DNA of 64,000 nt, from contig CAYFMP010000010.1 in assembly GCA_964344215.1 (NCBI GenBank), positions 12,040-76,039 of the forward strand, given 5' to 3'. Each line of letters starts with the position of its first letter. Within the stretch, counting starts at the first letter, position 1. Position numbers and translations under genes: made by a program. The DNA is from CAYFMP01 sp964344215. GTDB lineage: Bacteria > Pseudomonadota > Alphaproteobacteria > Rhodospirillales > Casp-alpha2. Shown piece by piece: positions 17,085 to 26,284 of this stretch. The notes beneath the pieces are model-generated. The model ran no database searches and was not told the origin of the DNA. It was given only the letters and a program-made list of their open reading frames with translations.

Positions 17085-18640
17085 GGCCGCATCCGCTCGC
17101 GCGGCAGCTTGATGTCGAAACGCTCGCGGATCTCGGCGTCGAGCTCGGGAGCGATGTGTTCCGGATAGTGGGTGGAGAGGATCTCGGCTACCCGGTCGCG
17201 CGCCTTCTGGACGACGTCGGTCGAGCCGATCTCGACCCATTCCTTCGGACTGGTGCGATCGCCGACCGTTGGGTACTCGAAATCCGACTGCATGCGCTGC
17301 ATGGTCTGATCGTGGCTCAGAAAATGGCCGGGGCCGTCGAGGCAGACCTGGCGGATGGTTTCGACCGACAGGCTGTCGTCGGTGACCTCGATGCCGCGCA
17401 CCGAGCGCAGCACGCCGCCGAGCATGTCGTTGTCGATGACCAGGCTTTCCGGACAAAAACCCAACAGGCTGGCGTGCATGCCGGCCGATTCGTAGATCAG
17501 GTTGGCGCCGGAATTGCCGACCAGGGAAGCGGTATAGCCCTTCTCGTAGCCCGATTGCGCGTCGGGAACCTTGGAGTCCGTCATGCCGGCGGCGACGCTG
17601 CCGGTCAGGTCGTAGAAGTTCAGCATCTGGGCGCAGGCCGAACTGAGCAAGGATTGCTCGCCGCTGCCGGCGCTCAGCATGCCGGTGCGCAGATCGGAGA
17701 CGAAAGGCCAGGCGCCCATCATGCAAGGATGGCCGGGCGACAGCAGGTTGACGTAAACGACGGCGGCCAGCACCTCGGCCACGCACTGAACGACGGCGCC
17801 GGCCAGCGGCGCCGGCGCCGTCGCCCCGGCCTGTCCGGCCGACAGCAGCAGTACCGGCATGCCGCCGCGCACGGCCGCCTCCATGCATTCGCAGGTTTCC
17901 TCGGCGAACTTCAGCGGCGGCACCACGTAACAACTCGACATGCTGACGAACGGACGCGCCCGCCACTCCGCCTCGCCGCCGGCCACCATGTGCAGCATGG
18001 CCAGGGTCTCGTCGACGTGATCGGGGCTGACCCACGAGGTGCCGATGTGTTTCTGGGTGGCGGCGATCGCCGCGTAGCAGGTGTTGATGTCGAGGTCGCG
18101 GTTGTCGGTCATGTCGCGGGCGACGACCGAGCGCTGGAAGAAGTGGATGTTGTCCATGCAATCGACGATGCGACCGACATCGTAGAGGTCGGCCAGGGTC
18201 GATTCCCGGTACTCGCCGCTGAGCGCGTCGACCATATGGACGGCGGCGCCGCCGGTGCCGAAATAGACCCGTTTGCCCGAAGGCTCCATGTCGTGGGCCG
18301 GGTCGCGGCCGTGCAGGGTGAAGTTGCGCCCCGCCACGGCCAGCATGTCCTCGACCAGGCCGCGCGGGAACAGCAGGCGCCCGTCCTCGGTCAGGCTGCC
18401 GCCGGCGCCGGTGACCAGTTCGATGCAGCTCGGGATGGCGCGGTCGAAGCCGACCTGTTCGAGGACATCGAGGGCGGCGTGATGGATGCGCTGGACTTCG
18501 GCGTCGGTCAGCGGCTTATAGAGGCCGCCTTCGAGGCCCGGACGGACGGCGCGCAACTCGGCCGTCGGCGGAGCCGCTCTCAACTCGTGGCGGGCGCTGC
18601 GTCCACCGCGCCGCTTGGTTGTCGCTTGATCCGGGGCCAT
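17081..18640 (-). CDS. MttB-like trimethylamine methyltransferase family protein, non-pyrrolysine
   Basis: This 519-residue protein of the MttB superfamily transfers a methyl group from a quaternary or tertiary amine to a corrinoid protein. The frame has no in-frame TAG, so it belongs to the non-pyrrolysine branch (MtgB-like), which acts on glycine betaine or related compounds. The N-terminus is rich in Arg (RRGGRSARHELRA), as in alphaproteobacterial members. GGAG lies before the chosen ATG; a more distal ATG at 18712 has no ribosome site. No corrinoid protein or reductive activator is encoded in the window. Confidence 0.87.
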   Translation of the reverse strand: MAPDQATTKRRGGRSARHELRAAPPTAELRAVRPGLEGGLYKPLTDAEVQRIHHAALDVLEQVGFDRAIPSCIELVTGAGGSLTEDGRLLFPRGLVEDMLAVAGRNFTLHGRDPAHDMEPSGKRVYFGTGGAAVHMVDALSGEYRESTLADLYDVGRIVDCMDNIHFFQRSVVARDMTDNRDLDINTCYAAIAATQKHIGTSWVSPDHVDETLAMLHMVAGGEAEWRARPFVSMSSCYVVPPLKFAEETCECMEAAVRGGMPVLLLSAGQAGATAPAPLAGAVVQCVAEVLAAVVYVNLLSPGHPCMMGAWPFVSDLRTGMLSAGSGEQSLLSSACAQMLNFYDLTGSVAAGMTDSKVPDAQSGYEKGYTASLVGNSGANLIYESAGMHASLLGFCPESLVIDNDMLGGVLRSVRGIEVTDDSLSVETIRQVCLDGPGHFLSHDQTMQRMQSDFEYPTVGDRTSPKEWVEIGSTDVVQKARDRVAEILSTHYPEHIAPELDAEIRERFDIKLPRERMRP

Positions 18641-18786
18641 GGCCGGCTCCAAGCCGTTGTTCTGAATCGGATTTGAACCGAAGTTTTTTTCCGCTGCAAC
18701 AAAATTCGTCATGCTTTGAAAAACCCTTGTGCGCCGCTGCCGGCATTCGTTTACTGGAGGTCTCGGAACCGGCATTCGCACCACCC

Positions 18787-19443
18787 ATGACCACGCTCGT
18801 TTTGGCCGCCACCGTCTTCGTCATCACCCACCTGCTGCCGGCGGTCGGGCCGTTGCGCGCCGCCCTCGTCAACGGCTTGGGCTTTCGACTCTATATGACG
18901 CTGTACTCGCTGCTCAGCCTCGCCGCCATCGTCTGGCTGGGCTGGGCGTACGCCGATGCGCCGTATCTGGAGGTGTGGCCGCAGACGGCACCTGGCCGCT
19001 GGGTGCCGGCCCTCGTCATGCCGGTCGCCTGCTGGCTATGGGTGGCCGGCCTGAGTTCGCCGAATCCGTTTTCTCTCAGTTTGGCCGCCGGCGACCTCGA
19101 CCTTGCCCGGCCCGGCATCGTCGCCGTGACCCGTCATCCGGCGGTCTGGGCCTTTGTCCTGTGGGCGGCGGCCCATATCGTGCCGAACGGCGATCAAGCC
19201 AGCCTCGTCCTGTTCGGCCTGTTGACGGCGTTGAGCCTGGCCGGCATCGCCAGCCTCGACCACAAGCGGCGCGCCAAGATGGGAGCGGAAGAATGGGAAC
19301 GGAAAGCGGCGGCGGCGCGGCGGACGGCGAGGGCGACGGCGCTGGCCCAGATCGGATGGAAGCAATGGCTCGGCTCGGCCGCCCTCTACGGCCTGCTGTT
19401 CGCCGTTCACGAGCCGCTGCTCGGCGTCGCGGCTACGCCTTGA
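18787..19443 (+). CDS. nnrU: NnrU family membrane protein
   Basis: This 218-residue polytopic membrane protein has about six hydrophobic segments. It begins MTTLVLAATVFVITHLLPA and has the family signature RLYMTLYSLLSLAAIVWLGW, then GIVAVTRHPAVWAFVLWAAAH. NnrU proteins are linked to denitrification and NO response in alphaproteobacteria and share a fold with isoprenylcysteine methyltransferase-like NnrU/PEMT proteins. No nitrite or NO reductase genes are in the window. An FNR/NNR-type palindrome follows the gene. Confidence 0.87.
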   Translation: MTTLVLAATVFVITHLLPAVGPLRAALVNGLGFRLYMTLYSLLSLAAIVWLGWAYADAPYLEVWPQTAPGRWVPALVMPVACWLWVAGLSSPNPFSLSLAAGDLDLARPGIVAVTRHPAVWAFVLWAAAHIVPNGDQASLVLFGLLTALSLAGIASLDHKRRAKMGAEEWERKAAAARRTARATALAQIGWKQWLGSAALYGLLFAVHEPLLGVAATP

Positions 19444-19458
19444 GGATGGCGGCCGCCG

Positions 19459-19474
19459 CTTGATCCCGGTCAAG
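19459..19474 (+). promoter_or_regulatory. FNR/NNR-type palindrome
   Basis: CTTGATCCCGGTCAAG is a palindrome matching the TTGAT-N4-ATCAA anaerobox except for one base (TTGAT CCCG GTCAA). With flanking bases the arms are GCTTGA and TCAAGC. It lies between nnrU and the radical SAM gene, 142 bases before the latter's start, so it could control the radical SAM gene. Regulation is inferred from sequence only. Confidence 0.5.
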
Positions 19475-19615
19475 CCGGAACCGGGCCTCCCTTAACTCTC
19501 TGTTAGGGTCGCGGCGATACCCTTACCCGGAGTGTGGGAAATGGGTTGGAGCGCGATCCGGCCGATCGGACCATTCGACCGGATGGCGCTCTCGAGGACA
19601 GGTGGGAGTCGAACC

Positions 19616-20593
19616 ATGTCGATCACCGAACGCATAGACAACATCACGCGCATACCGGCCGAGTACCGCTCGGCCCTGCCGCCGCCGCCGAAAAGCGTCA
19701 AGATAGAGCTGACGGCGCGCTGCGACTATCAATGTTTCTTCTGCGCCACCGGCTACAAGCTGCGCCAGAAAAGCGACATCGATTGGGATTTCTATCGGCG
19801 GATCGTCCGCGAGATGCGCGACGCCGGGGTCGAGGAGCTGGGCGTCTTCTATCTCGGCGAATCGTTCCTCTACAAGAGGCTGCCCGAGGCCATCCGCTAT
19901 GCCAAGAAGGAGGTCGGTTTCCCGTACGTGTTCCTGACCACCAACGGGCGGATGACGGTGGCCGAGCGGGTCCGCGCGTGCATGGAGGCCGGACTGGACA
20001 GCCTCAAGTTCTCGTTCAACTGGGCCGACCCTGAGCAATGCCTGGAGATCACCCGTGTCGACGCCTTCGACACGGTGGTCCACAACATCCAGGAAGCGCG
20101 TCGGGTGCGCGACGAGGTCGAGGCGGCGACCGGACACCGCTGCGGCCTCTACGCGTCTTCGATCCACTACGACGGCGAGCAGCAGCAGCGCATGGAACGG
20201 GCCGTCGCCATGATCGAACCTTACGTCGACGAGCACTACTGGCTGCCGCTCTACGGCCAGGCCGGTCTGACCGCCGGCGCCCGCGGCACCAGGCCGGTCG
20301 CCGGCAACGTCGGCCGCGCCGGCAACATGCGCGACCCGCTGCCGTGCTGGGCTGTGTTCACGGAGGGCCACATCACGTTTGACGGCCACCTGTCGGCCTG
20401 CTGCTTCGACCACGACGGCCGTTTCAACATGGGCGACCTCAACGAGCAGTCGTTCCTGGAGGCCTGGAACAGCGTCGCCTTTCAGAAGCTGCGGCGGGCC
20501 AATTTGGAAAAGGACGTCGCCGGCACCGCGTGTGAGTCCTGCATCGCCTATCAGGACCACATCGTCGACGCGCCGCAGGCGATCAGCGCTTAA
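19616..20593 (+). CDS. Radical SAM protein with SPASM-like C-terminus
   Basis: This 325-residue protein carries the radical SAM cluster motif CDYQCFFC (Cys36, Cys40, Cys43). The C-terminal part has CWAVF, CCFDHDGRFNMGDL and CESC, the pattern of a SPASM or twitch auxiliary iron-sulfur domain. An AGGTGGGAG site precedes the ATG. SPASM enzymes often modify peptides or act in cofactor synthesis, but no candidate precursor peptide was found beside it. The FNR-type box upstream would fit an oxygen-sensitive enzyme. Confidence 0.88.
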   Translation: MSITERIDNITRIPAEYRSALPPPPKSVKIELTARCDYQCFFCATGYKLRQKSDIDWDFYRRIVREMRDAGVEELGVFYLGESFLYKRLPEAIRYAKKEVGFPYVFLTTNGRMTVAERVRACMEAGLDSLKFSFNWADPEQCLEITRVDAFDTVVHNIQEARRVRDEVEAATGHRCGLYASSIHYDGEQQQRMERAVAMIEPYVDEHYWLPLYGQAGLTAGARGTRPVAGNVGRAGNMRDPLPCWAVFTEGHITFDGHLSACCFDHDGRFNMGDLNEQSFLEAWNSVAFQKLRRANLEKDVAGTACESCIAYQDHIVDAPQAISA

Positions 20594-20755
20594 GAGATGC
20601 TTCCGATCGGTTGGCATCGGCGGCCGGTTCCGACCGATCGGATCGCACCTCTCCAGCACATCGAAAATCCGAGCAAGGACATCCGACGAACTTGAACCCG
20701 GGTGGTTCGGTTCGTTCGGATACGGCTCGAGACCGCGTTCAGGCGTCGAAAGCTC

Positions 20756-21472
20756 TCAGCGGATCTTGGCGAGAAGCTGCTTGGCCTGCTGCACGCATCC
20801 GAATTTCGCCATCCATACCACCCTGTAAGCGTCGGACTGCAGATTGCCGGGAGCCACGAAGATCGTCAGGCGGCTGGCCGTGACCGAGCCTTTGAGCCGG
20901 GCCATGAACTTGGCGCCGTCCTCGAGAGTGACTTTCTCCGGCCAATCGACGGTGGCGGCGCCGGCCGGCCAGGACACCGACGATTTGCTGCGGTCGGTGA
21001 GGTTGCGCAGCGACAGCTTGGTCTTCCTACCGGCCTTCGAGCGCCACAGCTTGACCGGTCTGCCGGCGTTCACGCAGTGATTGCCGGAGCGGGTGATATC
21101 GACCACCCACGGGTCGTCCGGAGCTTCCGGCGGCTTGGCGGCGCGCATGGTGCCGAGCTCCCCGGTTTCCTTGCCCGCCCCGGTCAGCAAACCGGAAAGA
21201 GACGCCACCAGGTTGCCGCCGTCGGCGCCGCCGCCGCCGGCCTCGACCGGGCCCGACCGTGGTCCGGCGAGAGTCATCGGCGTGCCGGCTTCGGTAATCA
21301 GCGTCACTTCGGCGCCGGCCGGCACATCGAGCGCGGCACCGGATTTGAATACCTGGCCGGCTTTGATGTCGGGCGCCGTACTGGCGATGACGACCATGTC
21401 GCCGGCCAGCGCCGCGCCGGCGAAGCCAATGAAGACGATGAAGAGGAGAAAGACCAATCCGCGGGATACCAT
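20756..21472 (-). CDS. Exported FecR-like protein
   Basis: This 238-residue protein has a signal peptide (LVFLLFIVFIGFAGAALAG). The segment after it (IKAGQVFKSGAALDVPAGA, then TLITEAGTPMTLAGPRSGP) resembles FecR-type beta domains that partner CHASE2 proteins. The C-terminal half contains NHCVNAGRPVKLWRS and FGCVQQAKQLLAKI, giving two Cys. The ATG overlaps the stop of the cyclase gene by one base, so the two proteins are probably made together. Confidence 0.75.
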   Translation of the reverse strand: MVSRGLVFLLFIVFIGFAGAALAGDMVVIASTAPDIKAGQVFKSGAALDVPAGAEVTLITEAGTPMTLAGPRSGPVEAGGGGADGGNLVASLSGLLTGAGKETGELGTMRAAKPPEAPDDPWVVDITRSGNHCVNAGRPVKLWRSKAGRKTKLSLRNLTDRSKSSVSWPAGAATVDWPEKVTLEDGAKFMARLKGSVTASRLTIFVAPGNLQSDAYRVVWMAKFGCVQQAKQLLAKIR

Positions 21473-23424
21473 CACTTCTCTCCCATGACGATACGAGTAC
21501 CGGATTCGCCGCTTTCCAGCCTTTTCAGGTGAAAGGCGGCCAACCCATCCTCTGGATTCAATTCTAAAACATTCCGAAAAGCCGTAACAGCCTCGGGGTT
21601 ATCCTCCTCCATATACCGGAAAGCCTCGGCATAGGCTGTGACGGCGCGCATAGTCTTGCTGTCATCGGAAACCGGTTCGAATACCTCGATCGCTTCCTCC
21701 TTGCCCTTCAGCACGAGGGCGCCGACTTGCCGGAATTCGAGGTCGGGACATTGGCGGGCGGTGGTTTCGCTGATGCAGACCCGGGTGCCGAGGTGCTTGT
21801 TGACGCTTTCCAGGCGGGCCGCCGTGTTGACGGTGTCGCCGAGGCCGGTGTAGTCGAAGAACTGCTCGCTGCCGAAGTTGCCGACGGTGGCGATCCCGGT
21901 ATGGACGCCGATACGGGTGATGCCGACTTCGACGCCGCGCGCCGCCTGGTCCTCGACGAAACGCTGGCCGAAGGCGTCCATCTCGAGGGCGCAGGCGACG
22001 GCGCGGGCCCGGTGGTCGGGCTGCTCGACCGGCGCATTGAAAAAGGCGACAACGGCATCGCCGATCAGCTTGTCCAGAGTCGCATCGTGCTTGAGCGCGA
22101 TGTCCAGCATTCCGCCCATGTACTCCCACAGCAATTTGACCAGCGCTTCCGGCTCGGTGCGCTCGGTCAACGACGTGAAGCTAGCCATGTCGGTGAACAG
22201 GAAGGTCAGTTCGCGGCGGTCGCCGCCGACCTTGAGCTGGTCGGGGTCGGCGATCAATTGGTCGACGACGGAGCGCGACACGAAGTGCGAAAAGGCCTCG
22301 CGGATGTAGCGTTTCTGCTCGCGGTCGCGGCGCCCGAGATAAGCGACGCCGCCGCCGCTGCCGATCAGAAAGGCGATCGAGGGAGGCAGCAGCGGTAGCA
22401 TCAGGCCGGTTTGGCCATAGGCGGCGAAGCCGCCGATCCAGACGGCGGCGACGATGACGGCGACCAGTAGGCCCTTGACGGCGGTGACGGCGTCGAGCGC
22501 CGCCACCGCCAACCCGAGAACGGCGACCGCCAGGACCAGCGCCGCCGTGCCGCCGGTGCCGAGCGCCGGCTTGTTGCGGCCGTCGAGCAGTTGGGCCAGG
22601 GCGTGGGCATGGACGACGACGCCGGGCAGCGAGCCGGCACGGGCGCCGCGGGCGGCGGCGAACGGGGTGCGGTGGCGGTCGATCATCGGCAGGTCTGCAC
22701 CGATCAGGAAGACCTTGCCGGCCAGCCACGGCTTCGGCAGGAACGCCGCGGTATGGGCCGGGAACCTCTTGAAGGCGGGAGTTTTGGAGTCGGGCGGCGG
22801 CCGGTAGGCGAGGTCGAGGTCGTCTTTCGGCGTCGAGCGACCGAGAAGGTCGGCGATGACGCTCATGAAGCCGGGCCGCCACTTGCCGTCGATGGTCTCG
22901 CCGGCATAGATCCAGCGCACGGTGCCGTCGGCGCCGTCCTTGGCCAGGTTGGCCGGGCCGCTGCGGATGCCGGAGGTGAAGGCGCCGAGATAGGCTGCTT
23001 GCTTCTTGGTCAGTCCGAACCCCTTGCCGGCCGAAGCGACCACGACCGGCGTCGACAACTCAAGCAGGGTTTTGCGGAGCAGGTTGTCCTTGGCCGGCTC
23101 GGTCGGCTGGTCGAACAGGATGTCGATACCGATGGCGGCCGGCCTGGCTTCGTCGAGTTTCCTCAAGAGCGCCGCCAGGAAACCGCGGTCGACCGGCGAG
23201 CGGTAGGGAAGCGCCGCCAGGGTGTCCTCGGTGATGGTGAGGACGACGACGTCCGCGTTCTGCGGTTCGGGCGAGGCCAGGGCGCCGAACCGGAAATCGG
23301 CCAGCCAGTTCTCCGTCACCTGGACGATCGGCAGCAGGCGTGGCAGGCCGAGGCCGACGCTGGCCGAAAGAACGGCGATCAGCAGAACCGGAACGATGTC
23401 TCGAGGGGAAATCGAATGGAACAT
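21472..23424 (-). CDS. CHASE2-domain class III adenylate/guanylate cyclase
   Basis: This is a 650-residue membrane cyclase. An N-terminal hydrophobic helix (about 10-30) is followed by an extracytoplasmic CHASE2 domain (about 30-285, with AIGIDILFDQPTEP), three membrane helices (about 290-362), and a class III catalytic domain (about 405-595). Both metal Asp residues are present (LFTDMASFT and LIGDAVVAFFNAP), as is the GLGDTVNTAARLES segment with the Asn/Arg that act on the triphosphate. The last 50 residues look TPR-like. It should make cAMP, which would suit the CRP-like site at 6156. Confidence 0.9.
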   Translation of the reverse strand: MFHSISPRDIVPVLLIAVLSASVGLGLPRLLPIVQVTENWLADFRFGALASPEPQNADVVVLTITEDTLAALPYRSPVDRGFLAALLRKLDEARPAAIGIDILFDQPTEPAKDNLLRKTLLELSTPVVVASAGKGFGLTKKQAAYLGAFTSGIRSGPANLAKDGADGTVRWIYAGETIDGKWRPGFMSVIADLLGRSTPKDDLDLAYRPPPDSKTPAFKRFPAHTAAFLPKPWLAGKVFLIGADLPMIDRHRTPFAAARGARAGSLPGVVVHAHALAQLLDGRNKPALGTGGTAALVLAVAVLGLAVAALDAVTAVKGLLVAVIVAAVWIGGFAAYGQTGLMLPLLPPSIAFLIGSGGGVAYLGRRDREQKRYIREAFSHFVSRSVVDQLIADPDQLKVGGDRRELTFLFTDMASFTSLTERTEPEALVKLLWEYMGGMLDIALKHDATLDKLIGDAVVAFFNAPVEQPDHRARAVACALEMDAFGQRFVEDQAARGVEVGITRIGVHTGIATVGNFGSEQFFDYTGLGDTVNTAARLESVNKHLGTRVCISETTARQCPDLEFRQVGALVLKGKEEAIEVFEPVSDDSKTMRAVTAYAEAFRYMEEDNPEAVTAFRNVLELNPEDGLAAFHLKRLESGESGTRIVMGEK

Positions 23425-23664
23425 GGTACGGGCCCGCCGCCCCTACCATAGAGCGCGTTTCGTCGAATTTGAAACGCCAATCGGAGTCGGATCGAGTTTG
23501 TCGGCGACCGCCGGCGAATTCGGGCGTCGCCGAGGAAGACGACAGCAGGTCGGCGATAAGCGGCGGTCGGGGGTGGACGTTCACCGCGCGCGCGATCGGG
23601 CGCGGAAAGAAAGGGTGGCACGGGTCCCATCGACCCGGCGCCGCCCTCTTGACCTGGCGAAGCC

Positions 23665-23937
23665 CTAATTGATGTTCTGCAGAAGCTGCGGCCTCTTCGC
23701 GGCCGCCTTATCGGCCAACTTTTGGCACTTCTTTTTCTTGCCCTTGGCGGCGGCGGCGGCCGCTTTTTCGAGAAGATTCTTGGCCGCTTGAACGTTCGAG
23801 TTCTTGGCGTTGCCGGCGGACAGCGCGTCCTGCATGGCGGCGACCCTGGAGGCGCAGTCGGCACGGGCCGGGGTGGCGGTGGCGAACGCGGTAAGGAAAA
23901 GCGCCGCCGCGGCGGCGGACAGGATGGTGGGTTTCAT
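23665..23937 (-). CDS. Small secreted Lys/Ala-rich protein
   Basis: This 90-residue protein has a clear signal peptide ending ATPARA just before DCASRVAAMQDAL. The mature part is helical with two Cys, a KKKKC cluster and the repeat-like NLLEKAAAAAAKGKKKK. GGGGGAAACC lies before the ATG. It has no recognisable family. It is separated from the cyclase gene by 240 bases. Confidence 0.7.
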   Translation of the reverse strand: MKPTILSAAAAALFLTAFATATPARADCASRVAAMQDALSAGNAKNSNVQAAKNLLEKAAAAAAKGKKKKCQKLADKAAAKRPQLLQNIN

Positions 23938-24428
23938 CTCTTGGTTTCCCCCTCAGGTGGTAGCTCGACAGTCGGGCGATAGTTTACGGCTTTTTCGCCG
24001 CCTGTAAACGGGGTGCCGGAAACGCCGACTTTCCCCGCCACGCCAACGTGGCGCCGAACAAAACCGGCGCCGCCGGGCCTCTGCGGTATCAGGTTCAGGG
24101 TTGACCCGGTGAAACGGAGAACGGCCGTCATCAAGTGGGTTGGACGCGCCGTGGTGTCTTAAAACGAGGATATCCACGGTACCCTTGGCCACCTAATCCG
24201 GTTCGGGGCTGGTTTCCCGCGCTGGGTCGGTTTCCCCTGTTTGGGGAGAGGTCCGTGTCGTCTCCTCGTAGGCTTTTCGGTCGAATGCGGACATGGATCG
24301 CAGCGCGCCCGGAAGTTTGCTGGCAGCCTCAAGCAGGCTTCGGCAAGCCATGCGCGGAAAAATCCGTTCGGAAAAATCGAGGTTTGGGCGAACTCCTGGC
24401 GACCCTCAAATGAGAGCTTTTTCAGACG
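23938..24428. other. Intergenic region without a recognised gene
   Basis: About 490 bases between two minus-strand genes. It holds the promoter of the Lys/Ala-rich protein gene. Several short frames are open on both strands but none has a ribosome site or protein-like composition. A structured RNA cannot be excluded; the part at 24180-24260 has runs of TTTCCC and GGGG that could pair. Confidence 0.4.
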
Positions 24429-24902
24429 TTAGGAAAACCCGGGCCGGAACACCATCAGCGCCAATATCGCCGTCATGGCGATGAGCGCCGGCCAGCCCAG
24501 GACGAACCATAGCCGCATACAGCGGTGATAGTCGGCTGGTAGCGGCTCGTTCTCGGCGCCGCGGGTGGCCAGGTCGCGCATGCGGATTTGCAGTCGGACG
24601 ACCGGCAACCAGCAGCCGGCGGCCAGGACGTAAAGGCCGAGGCTGGCGACGATCCAGGTTTCCGACCAGGTATAGCCGGCGAGGTGAACGAGCCAGGCCC
24701 CGGTCAACGGCTGCAGGAATACCGTCGGCGTGGTGAATATCCAGTCGGCCAGGACGACGGTGCGGCTGACCGAAGCGATGGCCCGGACTTCGCCTCGCAG
24801 ATGGGTCGCGTACATGAAGAACGCGGTGCCCACTCCGGTGCCGACCAGTACCGTCGCCGACAGGATGTGGAGCAGCTTCACGGCGCTGAAAAGATCCATC
24901 AT
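24429..24902 (-). CDS. DUF2269 family membrane protein
   Basis: This 157-residue protein has four membrane helices and matches DUF2269: an N-terminal KLLHILSATVLVGTGVG, a GAWLVHLAGYTWSETW loop, and RPGFS at the C-terminus. The ATG overlaps the upstream stop codon (ATGA), so translation is coupled to the SDR-DoxX protein. Function is unknown. Confidence 0.87.
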   Translation of the reverse strand: MMDLFSAVKLLHILSATVLVGTGVGTAFFMYATHLRGEVRAIASVSRTVVLADWIFTTPTVFLQPLTGAWLVHLAGYTWSETWIVASLGLYVLAAGCWLPVVRLQIRMRDLATRGAENEPLPADYHRCMRLWFVLGWPALIAMTAILALMVFRPGFS

Positions 24903-26191
24903 CGCCGCTCCGCCAGCACCATCATGACGAGGATCGCCGGGATCAGCGCAAGGTTCTTGACCAGCCCGCCCAGGGGTGCCAGCCACAACTCCGGCGCCTC
25001 CAGCCCGACGACGAACGTATATCCAAGAACCATCACCAGCATGGCCAGACCGGCCGGGCGGACGAAACGGGCGAACAACGCTGCGGCCCCGACCAGGATG
25101 TCGAGGATCGAGGTCGACCAGATCGCCAAGCGATGGGTTTCCGAATCCATACCGAGGGTCGGTACCTCGCTCAGGAACGCCGACGAAATCATTGCGAAGC
25201 CGGCGATCCCGGAGACGATCCACACGGCCGCAAGGCACAACCGCAGAACCGGGCCGAGGAAATAGAGGCGTGCATGCCAGCGGTCCTGGACGTGGCTGGG
25301 ATGACGAGCAAGCGCCTCGCTAACGCTGATCGGCCTATGGCCGCTCAATGCTTCCAGGGTCTCGAAGGCGTCGTCGGCGCCGACATTGCCCCGCATCAAC
25401 ATCTTGTACATTGCCCGGCCCAGAGGTCCGGAGCCGAAGATCTGGCCCAGCGCGGCGCCGAATCGGACGGCAGCGCCCGGTAGCTTGGCGATGCGGACGG
25501 GCCGCAACTTCAGCCATTGCCGCAGGTTGACCAGAAACGTGGCGAGATCCATGTGCTCTGGCCCGACGGCCTCGACGACCCTCCTGATCGGCTTGGTCCG
25601 GTCGATGATGCCGACGACAGCAGCCGCCAGGTCCTCCGCCGTGATCGGCGCCATCTGTAGGGAGTTCCGTGAACCCGTACCCGGGACGAACAGCACCCAT
25701 GGCAGCGCCGCCATGGCACGCAGCAGCGAGGTGCCGCCGTAGCTGCCCGCCGGTGACCAGACCAGCGACGGGCGGACAACGGTCCAGTCGAGGGAGGTCG
25801 CCATCAATGCCTTGTCGCCTTCGTGCTTGGAGGCGACGAAGGCCGTGTCGGCGGCGTCACCAATGGCCGATATCTGGACGACCTTGTCGACGCCAACCTG
25901 TTCACAGGCCGCGAACAGGGCCACCGGTGCGACGCGGTGAACCCGATCGAAGGTCGCTTGGCCGGTCTCGCGCAGGATGCCCGCGCAATTGACCACGGCC
26001 TCGACGCCGTCGAGCCGCGGCAGCCAGTCGCCGGGTTCAAGGTCGCGGGCGAAGTCGCAGGCGATGCGGCCCGGCGGCGATACGCCGGTCCCGGCGCGGA
26101 CCCCGCGTAGGACCGTGTGACCGCCGGATTCCAACGCCGCCGCCACGTGACTGCCGATGAACCCGTTGGCCCCCGTAACCAGAATACGCAC
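24899..26191 (-). CDS. NAD(P)-binding SDR protein fused to a DoxX-like membrane domain
   Basis: This 430-residue protein has an N-terminal Rossmann fold of the atypical SDR/NmrA type (VTGANGFIGSHVAAAL, then VNCAGILRET and VVRPSLVW). Residues about 305-430 form four membrane helices resembling the DoxX-like family (WIVSGIAGFAMISSAFL, then SILDILVGAAALFARF). The GTG start follows GGAGGAGAAAG. Such fusions are thought to act in envelope or quinone-related redox chemistry, but the reaction is unknown. DUF2269 is coupled downstream. Confidence 0.87.
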   Translation of the reverse strand: MRILVTGANGFIGSHVAAALESGGHTVLRGVRAGTGVSPPGRIACDFARDLEPGDWLPRLDGVEAVVNCAGILRETGQATFDRVHRVAPVALFAACEQVGVDKVVQISAIGDAADTAFVASKHEGDKALMATSLDWTVVRPSLVWSPAGSYGGTSLLRAMAALPWVLFVPGTGSRNSLQMAPITAEDLAAAVVGIIDRTKPIRRVVEAVGPEHMDLATFLVNLRQWLKLRPVRIAKLPGAAVRFGAALGQIFGSGPLGRAMYKMLMRGNVGADDAFETLEALSGHRPISVSEALARHPSHVQDRWHARLYFLGPVLRLCLAAVWIVSGIAGFAMISSAFLSEVPTLGMDSETHRLAIWSTSILDILVGAAALFARFVRPAGLAMLVMVLGYTFVVGLEAPELWLAPLGGLVKNLALIPAILVMMVLAERR

Positions 26192-26284
26192 CCGTCTTTC
26201 TCCTCCCCGCGCGCCCATACTATCCCACTTGTTGAAATCCCGTCTCCATGGTTTCACAATCCATGGCTGAACGGGGAGATATCA

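Noticed and set aside
17081..18640. Pyrrolysine-containing MttB
   Set aside because: No in-frame TAG occurs, so this is the non-pyrrolysine branch.
16862..18676. A 604-codon plus-strand frame opposite the methyltransferase
   Set aside because: The opposite strand has a full MttB-like protein; the plus-strand frame reads as random Arg/His/Gly-rich sequence.
18640..18712. Upstream ATG at 18712 for the methyltransferase
   Set aside because: There is no ribosome site ahead of it, whereas GGAG precedes the ATG at 18640.
23938..24428. Short plus-strand frames of 60-90 codons in the intergenic region
   Set aside because: They overlap each other, lack ribosome sites and look unlike protein.
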